DNA from: FACHB-1406 sp034189065
GTDB taxonomy: Bacteria > Cyanobacteriota > Cyanobacteriia > Cyanobacteriales > Spirulinaceae
DNA length: 16,029 bases
NCBI GenBank assembly: GCA_034189065.1
Contig: JAXHVQ010000142.1
Coordinates: 1-16,029 of the forward strand
Direction of reading: 5' to 3'
The translations under genes and the position numbers were made by a program. The notes beneath the pieces were generated by a model. The model was not told the DNA's origin. It saw only the letters and a list, made by a program, of their open reading frames with translations, and made no database searches. Positions 7,201 to 13,997 of the stretch are shown here, one piece after another (the first letter of the stretch is position 1; each line of letters opens with the position of its first letter).

Positions 7201-8677
7201 GCTATCGGAACTGCCGCAAGTACAAACCTATCGTTCGCCGTTACCTTATTTTTGTCCCCCTTATCTCGACCGGTTTAATGGGGGGAAGGCGATTATTTTT
7301 GAGGATTTGACCAGGGATAATGTGCCACAGAGCGATCGCGACCTCATCGCCGCCTTTGGGGTCAAAGCGAAGCTGATTGTCCCGATTTTTACTCAAGAAC
7401 GCCTGTGGGGATGTTTGGTGGTTCATCAGTGCCATCGTCCCCGGCAGTGGCACGCTGACGAGGTGGAGTTGTTGCAACAATTGGCAGACCAAATTGGAAT
7501 CGCGCTGTCTCAGGCGCAATTGCTCGATAACCTGGAGGAACGGGTCTCCGAACGCACGGCTGAATTGCGGCGGGAAATTGCCGAACGCACGCGGGCGGAA
7601 TTGGCGCTGCGCGAGAGCGAGGAACAGTTGCGGCGCGCGATCGATAATAATGCTTATGGGGTGGCGATTTGCTCTTCGTCGGGGGTGGTTCGGTTTACGA
7701 ATTCGGCGGCAGAGTTGATTTTCGGTCTTTCGGGTGAGGAGTTGTTGGGCGAGAGTTTGGATATTTTGGAGGTGCCGTTGTCTGCCGACGACAAGACTGA
7801 GGTGGAAATTTATCGTCCCAATGGGAGTTTGAGGGTGGTGGAAACGCGAGGAGTGGAGATTAATTGGGAGGGGGAGACGGCGAGGTTAATTTCGTTGATG
7901 GATATTACCGAACGCAAGGCAATCGAACAGATGAAGGATGAGTTTTTGTCCATTGCCAGTCACGAGTTGCGCACGCCTTTAACGTCGATTCGCGGTTCTT
8001 TGGGGTTGTTGGCGACGGGACGGTTGGGAGAATTGTCGGATAAGGGTCATCGGATGTTGGATATTGCGGTGAGTAATACCGATCGCCTCAGTCGGTTGTT
8101 GAATGATATTCTCGACCTGGAGCGCATGGAGTCGGGGAAGGTGAAGATGGCGCAAACCGATTGTAATGCGGTGGAGCTGATCGCGCAAGCGGTGGAGACG
8201 ATGCAGGCGATGGCGGAACGGTCTGGGGTGACGTTGTGGTTGGAGATCGATGGTTGCGCGATCGCAGACGGTCCGCTGCCGGTTCCGGTGTGGGCGGATC
8301 CCGACCAAATTTTACAAACGCTGACGAATTTAATTGGCAATGGCATTAAGTTTTCCGACACCGGAGGCGGAATTTGGGTGGGGATCGTGCGTCGAGTCGA
8401 GGATGTGTTGTTTTATGTGAAGGATGAGGGACGAGGGATTCCCAGCGATAAGTTAGAGAAGATTTTTGGGCGCTTTCAGCAGGTGGATGCGTCGGATTCG
8501 CGCGAGAAAGGCGGGACGGGTTTGGGGTTGGCGATTTGCCGCGAAATTATTAAGCAACACGGCGGGACAATTTGGGTGGAGAGTCGCCTCGGCCACGGGA
8601 GTAGCTTTTTCTTTACGCTGCCTGCTCGTAGTCAGCACTTTAATACTGAAAAAAATACAACGAATAGTCAGCATTAA
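4238..8677 (+). CDS. Multi-sensor hybrid histidine kinase (REC-GAF-GAF-PAS-PAS-PAS-GAF-PAS-HisKA-HATPase)
   Basis: Soluble 1479-residue kinase without membrane segments. Approximate layout: receiver 17-130 (D67, K119); GAF 160-310; GAF 325-510; PAS 515-628; coiled coil 630-672; PAS 672-790; PAS 795-925; GAF 930-1093; coiled coil to 1130; PAS 1126-1228; HisKA 1232-1298 with H1242 in SHELRTP; HATPase 1345-1462 with N-box N1368, G1 box DEGRGIP (D1396) and GGTGLGL. All catalytic boxes are present, so autophosphorylation is expected. No chromophore Cys-His pair typical of cyanobacteriochromes was seen in the GAF domains; the signal is unknown. The N-terminal receiver suggests input from another kinase. 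The last 16 residues (1464-1479) are encoded by the first copy of the downstream tandem repeat and lie beyond the usual kinase end. The start is the first ATG; no Shine-Dalgarno is visible. Confidence 0.94.
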   Translation: MSKSDGMGDRENYACQGSILVVDDTPANLRLLVGMLAQRGYEARPAISGKLALSGARTMPPDLILLDIMMPEMDGYEVCSQLKSDPRTQNIPVIFISALDETVDKVRAFRVGGVDYISKPFRKEEVLARVENQLRLRFALEQLRLQNDRLETFSAHLKQLHRLNTTSYRNFEELAADYLYTGCQILGFSTGIVSQIQDATYRIRAARSDRIEGLDPDTEFPLGQTYCAEVARARTTLARPHISDREPFSAHPVYPNQDLESYLGTPIWVNGEVYGTLDFTSSTARTQPPNIHQQEIIELMAQSLGKYIAANRISLQRQRAQEETQLLLNVTQAISQAPDFESALAAALRQVCDASSRDFPRSVCTYGEAWIPSVDGTALECSRAWYVNCREENYNAAIAHFRAESEALTLRPGEGLPGLVWERGQPEYMQNLETQSDDRFIRNDLVRACGIRMGLAVPIVVPPVSEQQPGRVLAVLVFFFFASSTFQMRSEDERLAELVSSVATQLGTVMQQKQAEAELRALLAAMDDLVLIRDRYGRCVKVAPTNTTSLVKPPEEMAGTMLHEVLPSSTADLLLEAIDKTLAQRQTTRVEYCVQIGEREVWLDARLSPLSANAVLLVARDISDRVAVQSQLQNLASQLERRVYERTAQLREANQILRQEINERIQIQSELAKSEARFRSAVDNIPDIFAIYDKDRRYQFINVEGIRLLGKSAEELLGRTDVEVFPPEVSSVLLSVLEVAIARRSRQTEECTLYLPHLGERTFLLTYVPLLDSTGEIYQLLGIAHDMTERKHAEQALSRAKEQLQAVLDAVPGFISWIGLDRECDRNTPTPTFRYLGANRQLADAFQLPPEAFIGKPLGFITSNSPFTALIERFFQGSLSSTSEIIDIEGENLSHNYLIVAQKYQQDTAAVFVGIDITARVQTEQQLQRAYKRLQLLSELTLKIRYSLDIEEILQTTVLEVQTLLQADRVFIVERETNLEPRVVKEAVLSELPQVQTYRSPLPYFCPPYLDRFNGGKAIIFEDLTRDNVPQSDRDLIAAFGVKAKLIVPIFTQERLWGCLVVHQCHRPRQWHADEVELLQQLADQIGIALSQAQLLDNLEERVSERTAELRREIAERTRAELALRESEEQLRRAIDNNAYGVAICSSSGVVRFTNSAAELIFGLSGEELLGESLDILEVPLSADDKTEVEIYRPNGSLRVVETRGVEINWEGETARLISLMDITERKAIEQMKDEFLSIASHELRTPLTSIRGSLGLLATGRLGELSDKGHRMLDIAVSNTDRLSRLLNDILDLERMESGKVKMAQTDCNAVELIAQAVETMQAMAERSGVTLWLEIDGCAIADGPLPVPVWADPDQILQTLTNLIGNGIKFSDTGGGIWVGIVRRVEDVLFYVKDEGRGIPSDKLEKIFGRFQQVDASDSREKGGTGLGLAICREIIKQHGGTIWVESRLGHGSSFFFTLPARSQHFNTEKNTTNSQH

Positions 8678-8988
8678 CCCTTAGAATACTTAGAAAGGGG
8701 TTCGCTAAAAATACTTAGTTCAGTTCGTAGTCAGCACTTTAGTGCTGAAAAACACAAATCTAGCCAATCCTAACCCTAAAAATACCCAAAAAGGAATTCA
8801 TTCAAAAGCCCAGTTCGTAGTCAGCACTTCAGTGCTGAAAAACACAAATACCAGCCAACACTAACCCTAAAAATACCCAAAAAGGAATTCATTCAAAAGC
8901 CCAGTTCGTAGTCAGCACTTCAGTGCTGAAAAACGCAAATCCTAGCCAATCCTAGCCCTAAAAATACTCAAAAAGGAGTTTGTAAAAA
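8622..8988 (+). repeat. Four tandem ~90-bp repeats with hairpin and Shine-Dalgarno-like end
   Basis: Four tandem units start near 8622, 8721, 8811 and 8902 (spacing about 99, 90 and 91 bp). Each begins with TCGTAGTCAGCACTT. Units 2-4 form a perfect 8-bp inverted repeat TCAGCACT/AGTGCTGA (8731-8748, 8821-8838, 8912-8929); in unit 1 it is decayed (8632-8649). Each unit continues through an A-rich CTAACCCTAAAAATAC-like stretch to AAAAAGGA. Unit 1 lies partly inside the kinase gene and gives its last 16 codons and stop. Unit 4 ends with the ribosome binding site of the NACHT gene. Units 2 and 3 are the most alike, which suggests recent duplication. Hairpins are not followed by T-runs, so they are not classic terminators. 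Confidence 0.85.
8973..8978 (+). promoter_or_regulatory. Shine-Dalgarno sequence of the NACHT gene
   Basis: AAGGAG lies 10 nt before the ATG at 8989 and fixes that start. It is the strongest ribosome binding site in the window. The same position in repeat units 2 and 3 (near 8790 and 8880) reads AAGGAATTC with no start codon after it. Confidence 0.7.
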
Positions 8989-11328
8989 ATGATCGAGCCC
9001 GTTAGCCTGCTCGTCGGTTCAATTCTCGCCGAACTGGGCAAAGGCGCGCTGGAAGATTATGTTACGGATTTTTTTAAAGAGCGCATTAAGGATGTAGAAG
9101 GAATTGCGCAAAAACCGTTTGCCAAGGATTCAGTGAAGGAGGCAATTCAAGGGTTTTGCGCGCTTTTTTTGAACGAGTTACGAGAAAAGGGAGTCGATGA
9201 CGGCACACTTTCCCATTATGAAAAACCTTTGTTGGATTATATCAGGTTAAAAGCGGTAAAGCAAGAGTTGAGCCGCGCTTTTTTACCTCAATGTTCGAGC
9301 TTACAAATTCCACCCTTAATTGAAGGGTGGTACACCTTACAAACTGAAGAAAGACAGTCGTGGGTGCGTCGGATTGCGCCGCAAAAGTTGCAGAATGCAG
9401 CGCCAATTTTGTTTCGCGATCTTCGACCGAGAAAGCCGGTTCCGGAATTGCCCGATAACTTTAATTGGCAGCACGTGGGGCAAAAGTATCTCGAAAAGGT
9501 GGAGGACATTGTTCGCGACAATGAAGAGTTAGGAAAACTGTTTGACTCCTACCATTTAGAAACAGCGGCAAAAAATCTAAAACAAATAGCTGGAATTGCT
9601 CCCAATTGTGACTTGGCGAAGTATGCGGAAACGATAAAAGAACGCTATGCCAATCTTAAGTTAGAAAGTTTGGACACAACGGGTTGCGCCTACAACGAGT
9701 TAAAATTGTGGCAGATGTTTATCTCCCAGAATGTGCGAGAATGCCGGGAATATTTGCCGCAGGTTTACGAGTTGCCAAAAGATTTCCAGCGGCAATTGGT
9801 AGAACGGGGAGACTTGGAGATAGAATGGACAATCAAACAGGTAAATAAATATCAAACAAGCTATCAAGAACAATCGATTCTTTCTATTTCCGAGTTGCTG
9901 AAGGAGAGGCGCAATTCTTATATTGCGTTTCTGGGCGATCCGGGTTCGGGAAAATCGTCGCTGTTGCAGTACATTGCGCTGGAATGGGCGGAAAAACCGT
10001 TAGTTGAACTGCCACTATATCCAATTCCAATTTTAATCGAGTTACGGGCGTATGTTCGCGATTGCGAAGCAGGACATTGCAAAAATTTTCTCGATTTTAT
10101 TCATCAAGGCAGCGGTTGGGTGAATCATCTCAATCGGCACCAGTTGGTAGAGTATTTGAAAGCGGGACAGGCAGTTGCGCTATTCGACGGGTTAGATGAA
10201 GTATTTGACCGCGCGCAACGAGAGGATGTTATTTCTCAGATTCATAACTTTACCCAACAATACGACAAAGTGCGTATTGTTGTAACTTCTCGCGTCATTG
10301 GGTATAAGGCTCAGCGGTTGCGCGATGCCGGGTTTTCCCATTTCATGTTGCAGGATTTGGACGAGAAACAAATTGAAGATTTTATTCAACGCTGGCACGA
10401 ACGGACTTATCAAAACGAGGGAGAAAGGAATCACAAGCGAGAACGGTTAAGAAAGGCGGTGGAGGGTTCAAAAGCGATTCGCGAGTTGGCTGGAAATCCG
10501 CTGTTATTAACGATGATGGCAATTTTGAACCGCAATCAAGAATTACCGAGAGACCGTGAGGAATTGTACAACCAAGCGTCGCGATTGTTATTGCATCAGT
10601 GGGATGTCGAACGGCAGTTGGAGGATGAAAAATTAGACCCGATGGCTATTGATTATCGGGACAAACAGGCGATGTTGCGGCGAGTCGCCCACAAAATGCA
10701 GGCGAGCGAAAAGGGGTTGGCGGGGAATATTATTGAGGCGCGGGAGTTGGAAGGGATTCTGACGGAGTATTTGAAGGAAATTGAGGTAGGCGATGCGAGA
10801 ACGGTGGCGCGGTTGCTGATTCAACAGTTGCGGGAACGGAACTTTATTTTGTGTTCTTTGGGGGCAGACTATTATGCCTTTGTTCATCGCACGTTTTTGG
10901 AATATTTCTGCGCGCGGGCCTTTGTGTGGGAGTTTAAGGAGACGCGGGCGCTGGGATTGGAAAACTTGAAGAGAGAGGTGTTTGAGCGGCACTGGCGGGA
11001 GGAAGCTTGGCATGAGGTGCTGCGGCTAATTTGCGGGATGCTGGACGCGCGGTTTGTGGGGGAGATTTTGGGGGTTTTGATGGAACAAGAAGGGGAAGCG
11101 GAGAAGTTTGGCAATGTGTTTTTGGCAGCGAGTTGTTTGTTGGAAGTGAGGGAGAGGGGGAGAATAGCGAGCGTGGATGAGGCGTTGCGCGCTACAACGA
11201 GGGAATTGGAGGGAGGAGAGGAATTGAGGTACGCGCGCGTTTTGGAAATTCTGCGCGACAGGGCGGACAACGATCCCGATGAGAAGTTGCGCGAGTGGGC
11301 GCGAGGGAAGTTGGCAGAGTGGGGGTAA
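8989..11328 (+). CDS. NACHT-domain STAND NTPase, short HEAT-like C-terminus
   Basis: 779 residues, cytoplasmic. Residues 1 to about 130 form a helical N-terminal region that I cannot name; about 130-300 is a helical linker. The NACHT core runs from about 308: Walker A GDPGSGKSS (316-324), Walker B with the NACHT signature LFDGLDE (D400, D403, E404) and a VTSR sensor motif. The conserved winged-helix motif HRTFLEYFCA starts at H633. The last ~130 residues are helical and end in a HEAT-like segment, shorter than the long repeat sensors of many STAND proteins. Such proteins are ATP-dependent switches that oligomerise on sensing a trigger; many bacterial members defend against phage. Defence is inferred from family and neighbourhood. 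It is unrelated in its ends to the convergent NACHT protein. The start is set by AAGGAG and the whole leader is built of tandem repeats. Confidence 0.9.
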   Translation: MIEPVSLLVGSILAELGKGALEDYVTDFFKERIKDVEGIAQKPFAKDSVKEAIQGFCALFLNELREKGVDDGTLSHYEKPLLDYIRLKAVKQELSRAFLPQCSSLQIPPLIEGWYTLQTEERQSWVRRIAPQKLQNAAPILFRDLRPRKPVPELPDNFNWQHVGQKYLEKVEDIVRDNEELGKLFDSYHLETAAKNLKQIAGIAPNCDLAKYAETIKERYANLKLESLDTTGCAYNELKLWQMFISQNVRECREYLPQVYELPKDFQRQLVERGDLEIEWTIKQVNKYQTSYQEQSILSISELLKERRNSYIAFLGDPGSGKSSLLQYIALEWAEKPLVELPLYPIPILIELRAYVRDCEAGHCKNFLDFIHQGSGWVNHLNRHQLVEYLKAGQAVALFDGLDEVFDRAQREDVISQIHNFTQQYDKVRIVVTSRVIGYKAQRLRDAGFSHFMLQDLDEKQIEDFIQRWHERTYQNEGERNHKRERLRKAVEGSKAIRELAGNPLLLTMMAILNRNQELPRDREELYNQASRLLLHQWDVERQLEDEKLDPMAIDYRDKQAMLRRVAHKMQASEKGLAGNIIEARELEGILTEYLKEIEVGDARTVARLLIQQLRERNFILCSLGADYYAFVHRTFLEYFCARAFVWEFKETRALGLENLKREVFERHWREEAWHEVLRLICGMLDARFVGEILGVLMEQEGEAEKFGNVFLAASCLLEVRERGRIASVDEALRATTRELEGGEELRYARVLEILRDRADNDPDEKLREWARGKLAEWG

Positions 11329-11339
11329 AATTGACCTCG

Positions 11340-11378
11340 CTGTAGGATAGGGCATTGCGATGTGCTTTGCCCCTACAG
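11340..11378 (+). repeat. Palindromic element, possible 3' hairpin of the NACHT gene
   Basis: An imperfect hairpin starts 12 bp after the NACHT stop codon. CTGTAG (11340-11345) pairs with CTACAG (11373-11378) and GGGCA (11350-11354) pairs with TGCCC (11368-11372), with a 4-nt bulge on the left arm. GCCCCTACA-ended palindromes of this kind are widespread in cyanobacterial intergenic DNA. It is followed by AAAATTG rather than a T-run, so a role as mRNA 3' end protection is more likely than intrinsic termination. Confidence 0.55.
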
Positions 11379-11462
11379 AAAATTGTGCTTTGTCGTTTTT
11401 CGTCGAACCGCGACTATCCCTTCAAGTTTCAAATCCCATTAATTTTATCTTGAAAATAGAAA

Positions 11463-11699
11463 ATGACTATTAAAATACTCAACGAGCAGCAAGTTATTCA
11501 AGAAGCGTTACAAGTTTTACTCGCTCACCTTGATGGCTCGAAAGTAGCACGTTTTTTAGCCGCGTGTCAGCTTGGGACGGGGAATTATATTCAGTTGAAA
11601 GAGCAGCTTGTCGGCGATGAAACTGTGTCGAGTTTGTATGAAAAAATTAAAACTCATGAAACTTCGAGCGAATCTAGGGTTCCCGGAAAAGAGGAATAG
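11463..11699 (+). CDS. Small helical protein of unknown function, antitoxin-like
   Basis: 78 residues, no signal peptide or membrane segment. The body is helical (KILNEQQVIQEALQVLLAHL, then ARFLAACQLGTGNY and ETVSSLYEKIK) with a polar tail. From memory only, it resembles short cyanobacterial proteins sometimes found next to toxin genes, but no toxin gene adjoins it: the nearest genes are the two NACHT proteins. It lies 134 bp after the first NACHT gene in the same direction and 39 bp before the end of the convergent one. There is no Shine-Dalgarno before the ATG. The stop codon falls in a short GAATAGG direct repeat (11694-11700, 11701-11707). It may be an orphan antitoxin or a partner of the NACHT gene. 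The coding call is likely, the function open. Confidence 0.65.
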   Translation: MTIKILNEQQVIQEALQVLLAHLDGSKVARFLAACQLGTGNYIQLKEQLVGDETVSSLYEKIKTHETSSESRVPGKEE

Positions 11700-11708
11700 G
11701 GAATAGGG

Positions 11709-11724
11709 ATGGGATAATACCCAT
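11709..11724. terminator. Weak hairpin between convergent genes
   Basis: ATGGG (11709-11713) and CCCAT (11720-11724) form a 5-bp stem with a 6-nt loop, followed by TTTCTC on the plus strand. It sits in the 39-bp gap between two convergent stop codons, where a bidirectional terminator would be expected. The stem is short, so this is a tentative call. Confidence 0.25.
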
Positions 11725-11738
11725 TTCTCAAAGTGAGA

Positions 11739-13940
11739 CTACGACGGAACCCGCAACATCCGCTCTTCAATGCCCGCCCATGTCTTCGGCGACACCTGCA
11801 CCGCCGCTTCTTTACACTGCACTATCAGCCAGTTGATGTAGAAATAATCGTCAATTTTTTTTAATTCTTCTAGGGGGATATCAACCATTTCGGGAGTGAG
11901 GTGGAAGGCAGCGAGCCAGGTGTGGACGATCTGCTTTCCAAAGGTTCGATAAACTTCTGGAGATTGACAAGTGTTAGGAACTTTTGATTTTAAAGCATTT
12001 AATTGAAATATCAACCTATTCAGATTCAGATTTTGATAAATTGGTGGTAGCTTCTTAAGTTCGCGAGCACTTTCAATAAGGTTGGCCAGAGTATATATTT
12101 GATTATCAATATAGGCGCTAGCGTTATTCTTAGTAAGAGCATAGGCGCGGGCGAAAGTAAGCGCGAGAGCGTTGGTGTCAATGCGAACGTAGGCGCGTGC
12201 AAGAGAATTAACCGAGGAATTTGCAAGAGTATTGGCACGAGCAAGAAGATTGCTGTAAATTCGCGCGTTTGCATATGCGTAAGCATTAGCATTGGCATAA
12301 GTATAAGCGATCGTGCGCTTAGCCACAGGGGTTAATTCTCCTCCCGAACCCTCCGTTTCCCGTTCCGCCCATTGCAATAATGGAACGAGATACTGTTGTC
12401 CTCCAGGCATTTCGAGAAACGCCTGCGCCTCTTTTTCCATTAACAAAAATAACTCATCTGCCCGACCGCGTGCGAGTCCCGCAACTAACAAAAATACCTC
12501 TTTCCAGCGTCTATTCGTAACTTGTTTGCATAAAGCCCGAATTTTATTTTTATCAGCGATGTATTGCGCTGTAAGATATTCTTGCAAGGTCAAATGGGAA
12601 AACGAGTAAACCCCCTCAGCTCTCTCGACTAAGATTCCCTGTTGCACGGCAATAGCCTTTAACACCGCCTCTCCATCTAAGTGCTGCGGCGCATTTAAAT
12701 TCCCCGCTAAAAAGCTCTTAATTTGCCCGATCGACTCGGTTTTATGAAAAAATAGCTTGTCTTTTATAAAGTTCTGACAAGCAATGGTCGAAAGCAAAAT
12801 TTCTTCTAATCCCGTACTCAATCCTTCATAAATATCTTTCCGCAAAATTCGTTTCTCTGCAGCCCACTCTTCTAGTAAAATTCGTAATGCTTTGCCATAG
12901 AGTTCGCTGCGAATGTTGGGGAAGTTTTGCGAGCGATCGTACACCAAACACAAAAACGTTAGCAACAATGGAGTTTGTGCTAATTCCTTCGCGCCCTGAT
13001 ATTCGTTTTTGTTCAACAATTCCCAGCAATTTTCAGCAGTTTTCGCTTGCCGATCTTGTTCCGAACAAAACCAATTCTTGATAAATTGCTCGATTTGCTT
13101 GTCGTCAAACTCCGCGATCGCAACATCGCTGAACCGCCGAAAAACACTGCGGTAAGCGGCAGTCCGGCAACTGGCAATGTAGCGATTTTTTTTGTGCCGG
13201 TCTACAAAAGTTTGAATCTGCTCGATAACTCGATTTTGCTGTTTCGTTGGCACTTCATCGAGTCCATCTAGCAAAATCAATAAACTGCCTTTCTTTAAAG
13301 CCTTTTTCGTAAAGTTAGTTGCGTCAGGAAAACCGCAAATCTCGAATTCTTCTGCAATGATTTTTTCGATTTCGATAGTGTCGTCCGTAAAGCGTTTCAG
13401 TTCGAGAAAAACTGGAATACACTGATGTTCTTTGAACCCTCCCTTTTTCCCTTTAAGCGCTTCGAGTCCCATTTTACGCAGAAAGGTCGATTTTCCCGAT
13501 CCCGGCCCACCCAAGACCATCAAATACTGCTTGTGGTTAGCAACCTCAACTCCAATTTGCTTTTCAACCTTCTCAGACCAAAATCGGCGCTGCTGACTTT
13601 CGCGAAATGCTCGTTCGAGGGCTTCTGTTGTCTCAAATCGGCGAATCTCTCGCTCGTTCAAGAATTGAACATTAGTATAAACCGAATCCAAATCCACCGG
13701 TTCTCGCATTCCCAGCACTTTCAAAATGCCGTGACGTTCGGCGTAATTTTTGACGTACCACTGAGAGGCATTAAAAATCAGTTGTTTTGTCTTATCATTA
13801 AGATCGTTAAGATCGTTCCCAAATATCCCAAGTATTTTCCCTCCCTCTTTCCTCAGCGTCTCAATGACAATAGGGGCAAGGGTATCGGCGGCAATTTTTC
13901 CAGTAGCAGCAATTAGGGGACTCAAAACCATCGCGAGCAT
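11739..13940 (-). CDS. NACHT-domain STAND NTPase with Ala/Asn/Tyr-rich repeat
   Basis: 733 residues from ATG 13940. An in-frame TTG at 13952 (four residues longer, with AAAGAGA five bases upstream) and an ATG at 13931 are alternatives. Order of parts: hydrophobic helical N-terminus (about 1-40); a block containing YVKNYAERHGILKVLGM, which I recall from cyanobacterial NACHT proteins; Walker A GGPGSGKST (144-152); Walker B LLDGLDE (D225, D228, E229); winged-helix motif SFSHLTLQEYLTA (H449). Then comes a low-complexity region (about 545-620, 20 Ala, 12 Asn and 9 Tyr in 76 residues) and a helical C-terminal domain ending in CKEAAVQVSPKTWAGIEERM, also familiar from this family. It is expected to be an ATP-driven switch, probably in phage defence or programmed cell death (inferred). 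A leader inverted repeat covers the start codon. It converges on the small protein gene. Confidence 0.9.
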   Translation of the reverse strand: MLAMVLSPLIAATGKIAADTLAPIVIETLRKEGGKILGIFGNDLNDLNDKTKQLIFNASQWYVKNYAERHGILKVLGMREPVDLDSVYTNVQFLNEREIRRFETTEALERAFRESQQRRFWSEKVEKQIGVEVANHKQYLMVLGGPGSGKSTFLRKMGLEALKGKKGGFKEHQCIPVFLELKRFTDDTIEIEKIIAEEFEICGFPDATNFTKKALKKGSLLILLDGLDEVPTKQQNRVIEQIQTFVDRHKKNRYIASCRTAAYRSVFRRFSDVAIAEFDDKQIEQFIKNWFCSEQDRQAKTAENCWELLNKNEYQGAKELAQTPLLLTFLCLVYDRSQNFPNIRSELYGKALRILLEEWAAEKRILRKDIYEGLSTGLEEILLSTIACQNFIKDKLFFHKTESIGQIKSFLAGNLNAPQHLDGEAVLKAIAVQQGILVERAEGVYSFSHLTLQEYLTAQYIADKNKIRALCKQVTNRRWKEVFLLVAGLARGRADELFLLMEKEAQAFLEMPGGQQYLVPLLQWAERETEGSGGELTPVAKRTIAYTYANANAYAYANARIYSNLLARANTLANSSVNSLARAYVRIDTNALALTFARAYALTKNNASAYIDNQIYTLANLIESARELKKLPPIYQNLNLNRLIFQLNALKSKVPNTCQSPEVYRTFGKQIVHTWLAAFHLTPEMVDIPLEELKKIDDYFYINWLIVQCKEAAVQVSPKTWAGIEERMLRVPS
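12081..12308 (-). repeat. Coding low-complexity repeat in the second NACHT protein
   Basis: This stretch encodes about 76 residues in which Ala occupies every second position at first (AYTYANANAYAYANA) and later recurs as ARA or ARAY at irregular 14-16-residue spacing. The plus strand shows a run of GC(N)-TA(N) steps, suggesting repeated slippage or short duplication. The frame stays open on both sides and the C-terminal domain follows in frame, so it is genuine coding sequence. Confidence 0.75.
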
Positions 13941-13997
13941 TCTATATATCAATATTTCTCTTTAGGATAGCTAAAGGCTCGCTGCGATGCTCGCGAT
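13930..13997 (-). promoter_or_regulatory. Inverted repeat covering the second NACHT start codon
   Basis: ATCGCGAGCAT (13930-13940) and ATGCTCGCGAT (13987-13997) are perfect 11-bp complements separated by 46 bp. In the minus-strand mRNA the stem would include the AUG at 13940 and part of the AUG at 13931, while the UUG at 13952 and its AAAGAGA sequence would stay in the loop. The arrangement could limit translation from the AUG codons. Folding and use of each start are inferred. Confidence 0.45.

Noticed and set aside
8622..8988. Repeat array considered as a CRISPR array
   Set aside because: The whole ~90-bp unit is repeated, with no unique spacers between short constant repeats, and no cas genes are near.
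12081..12308. Odd Ala/Asn/Tyr stretch as a frameshift artefact
   Set aside because: A recognisable C-terminal domain continues in the same frame, and the repeat pattern makes sense at the residue level.
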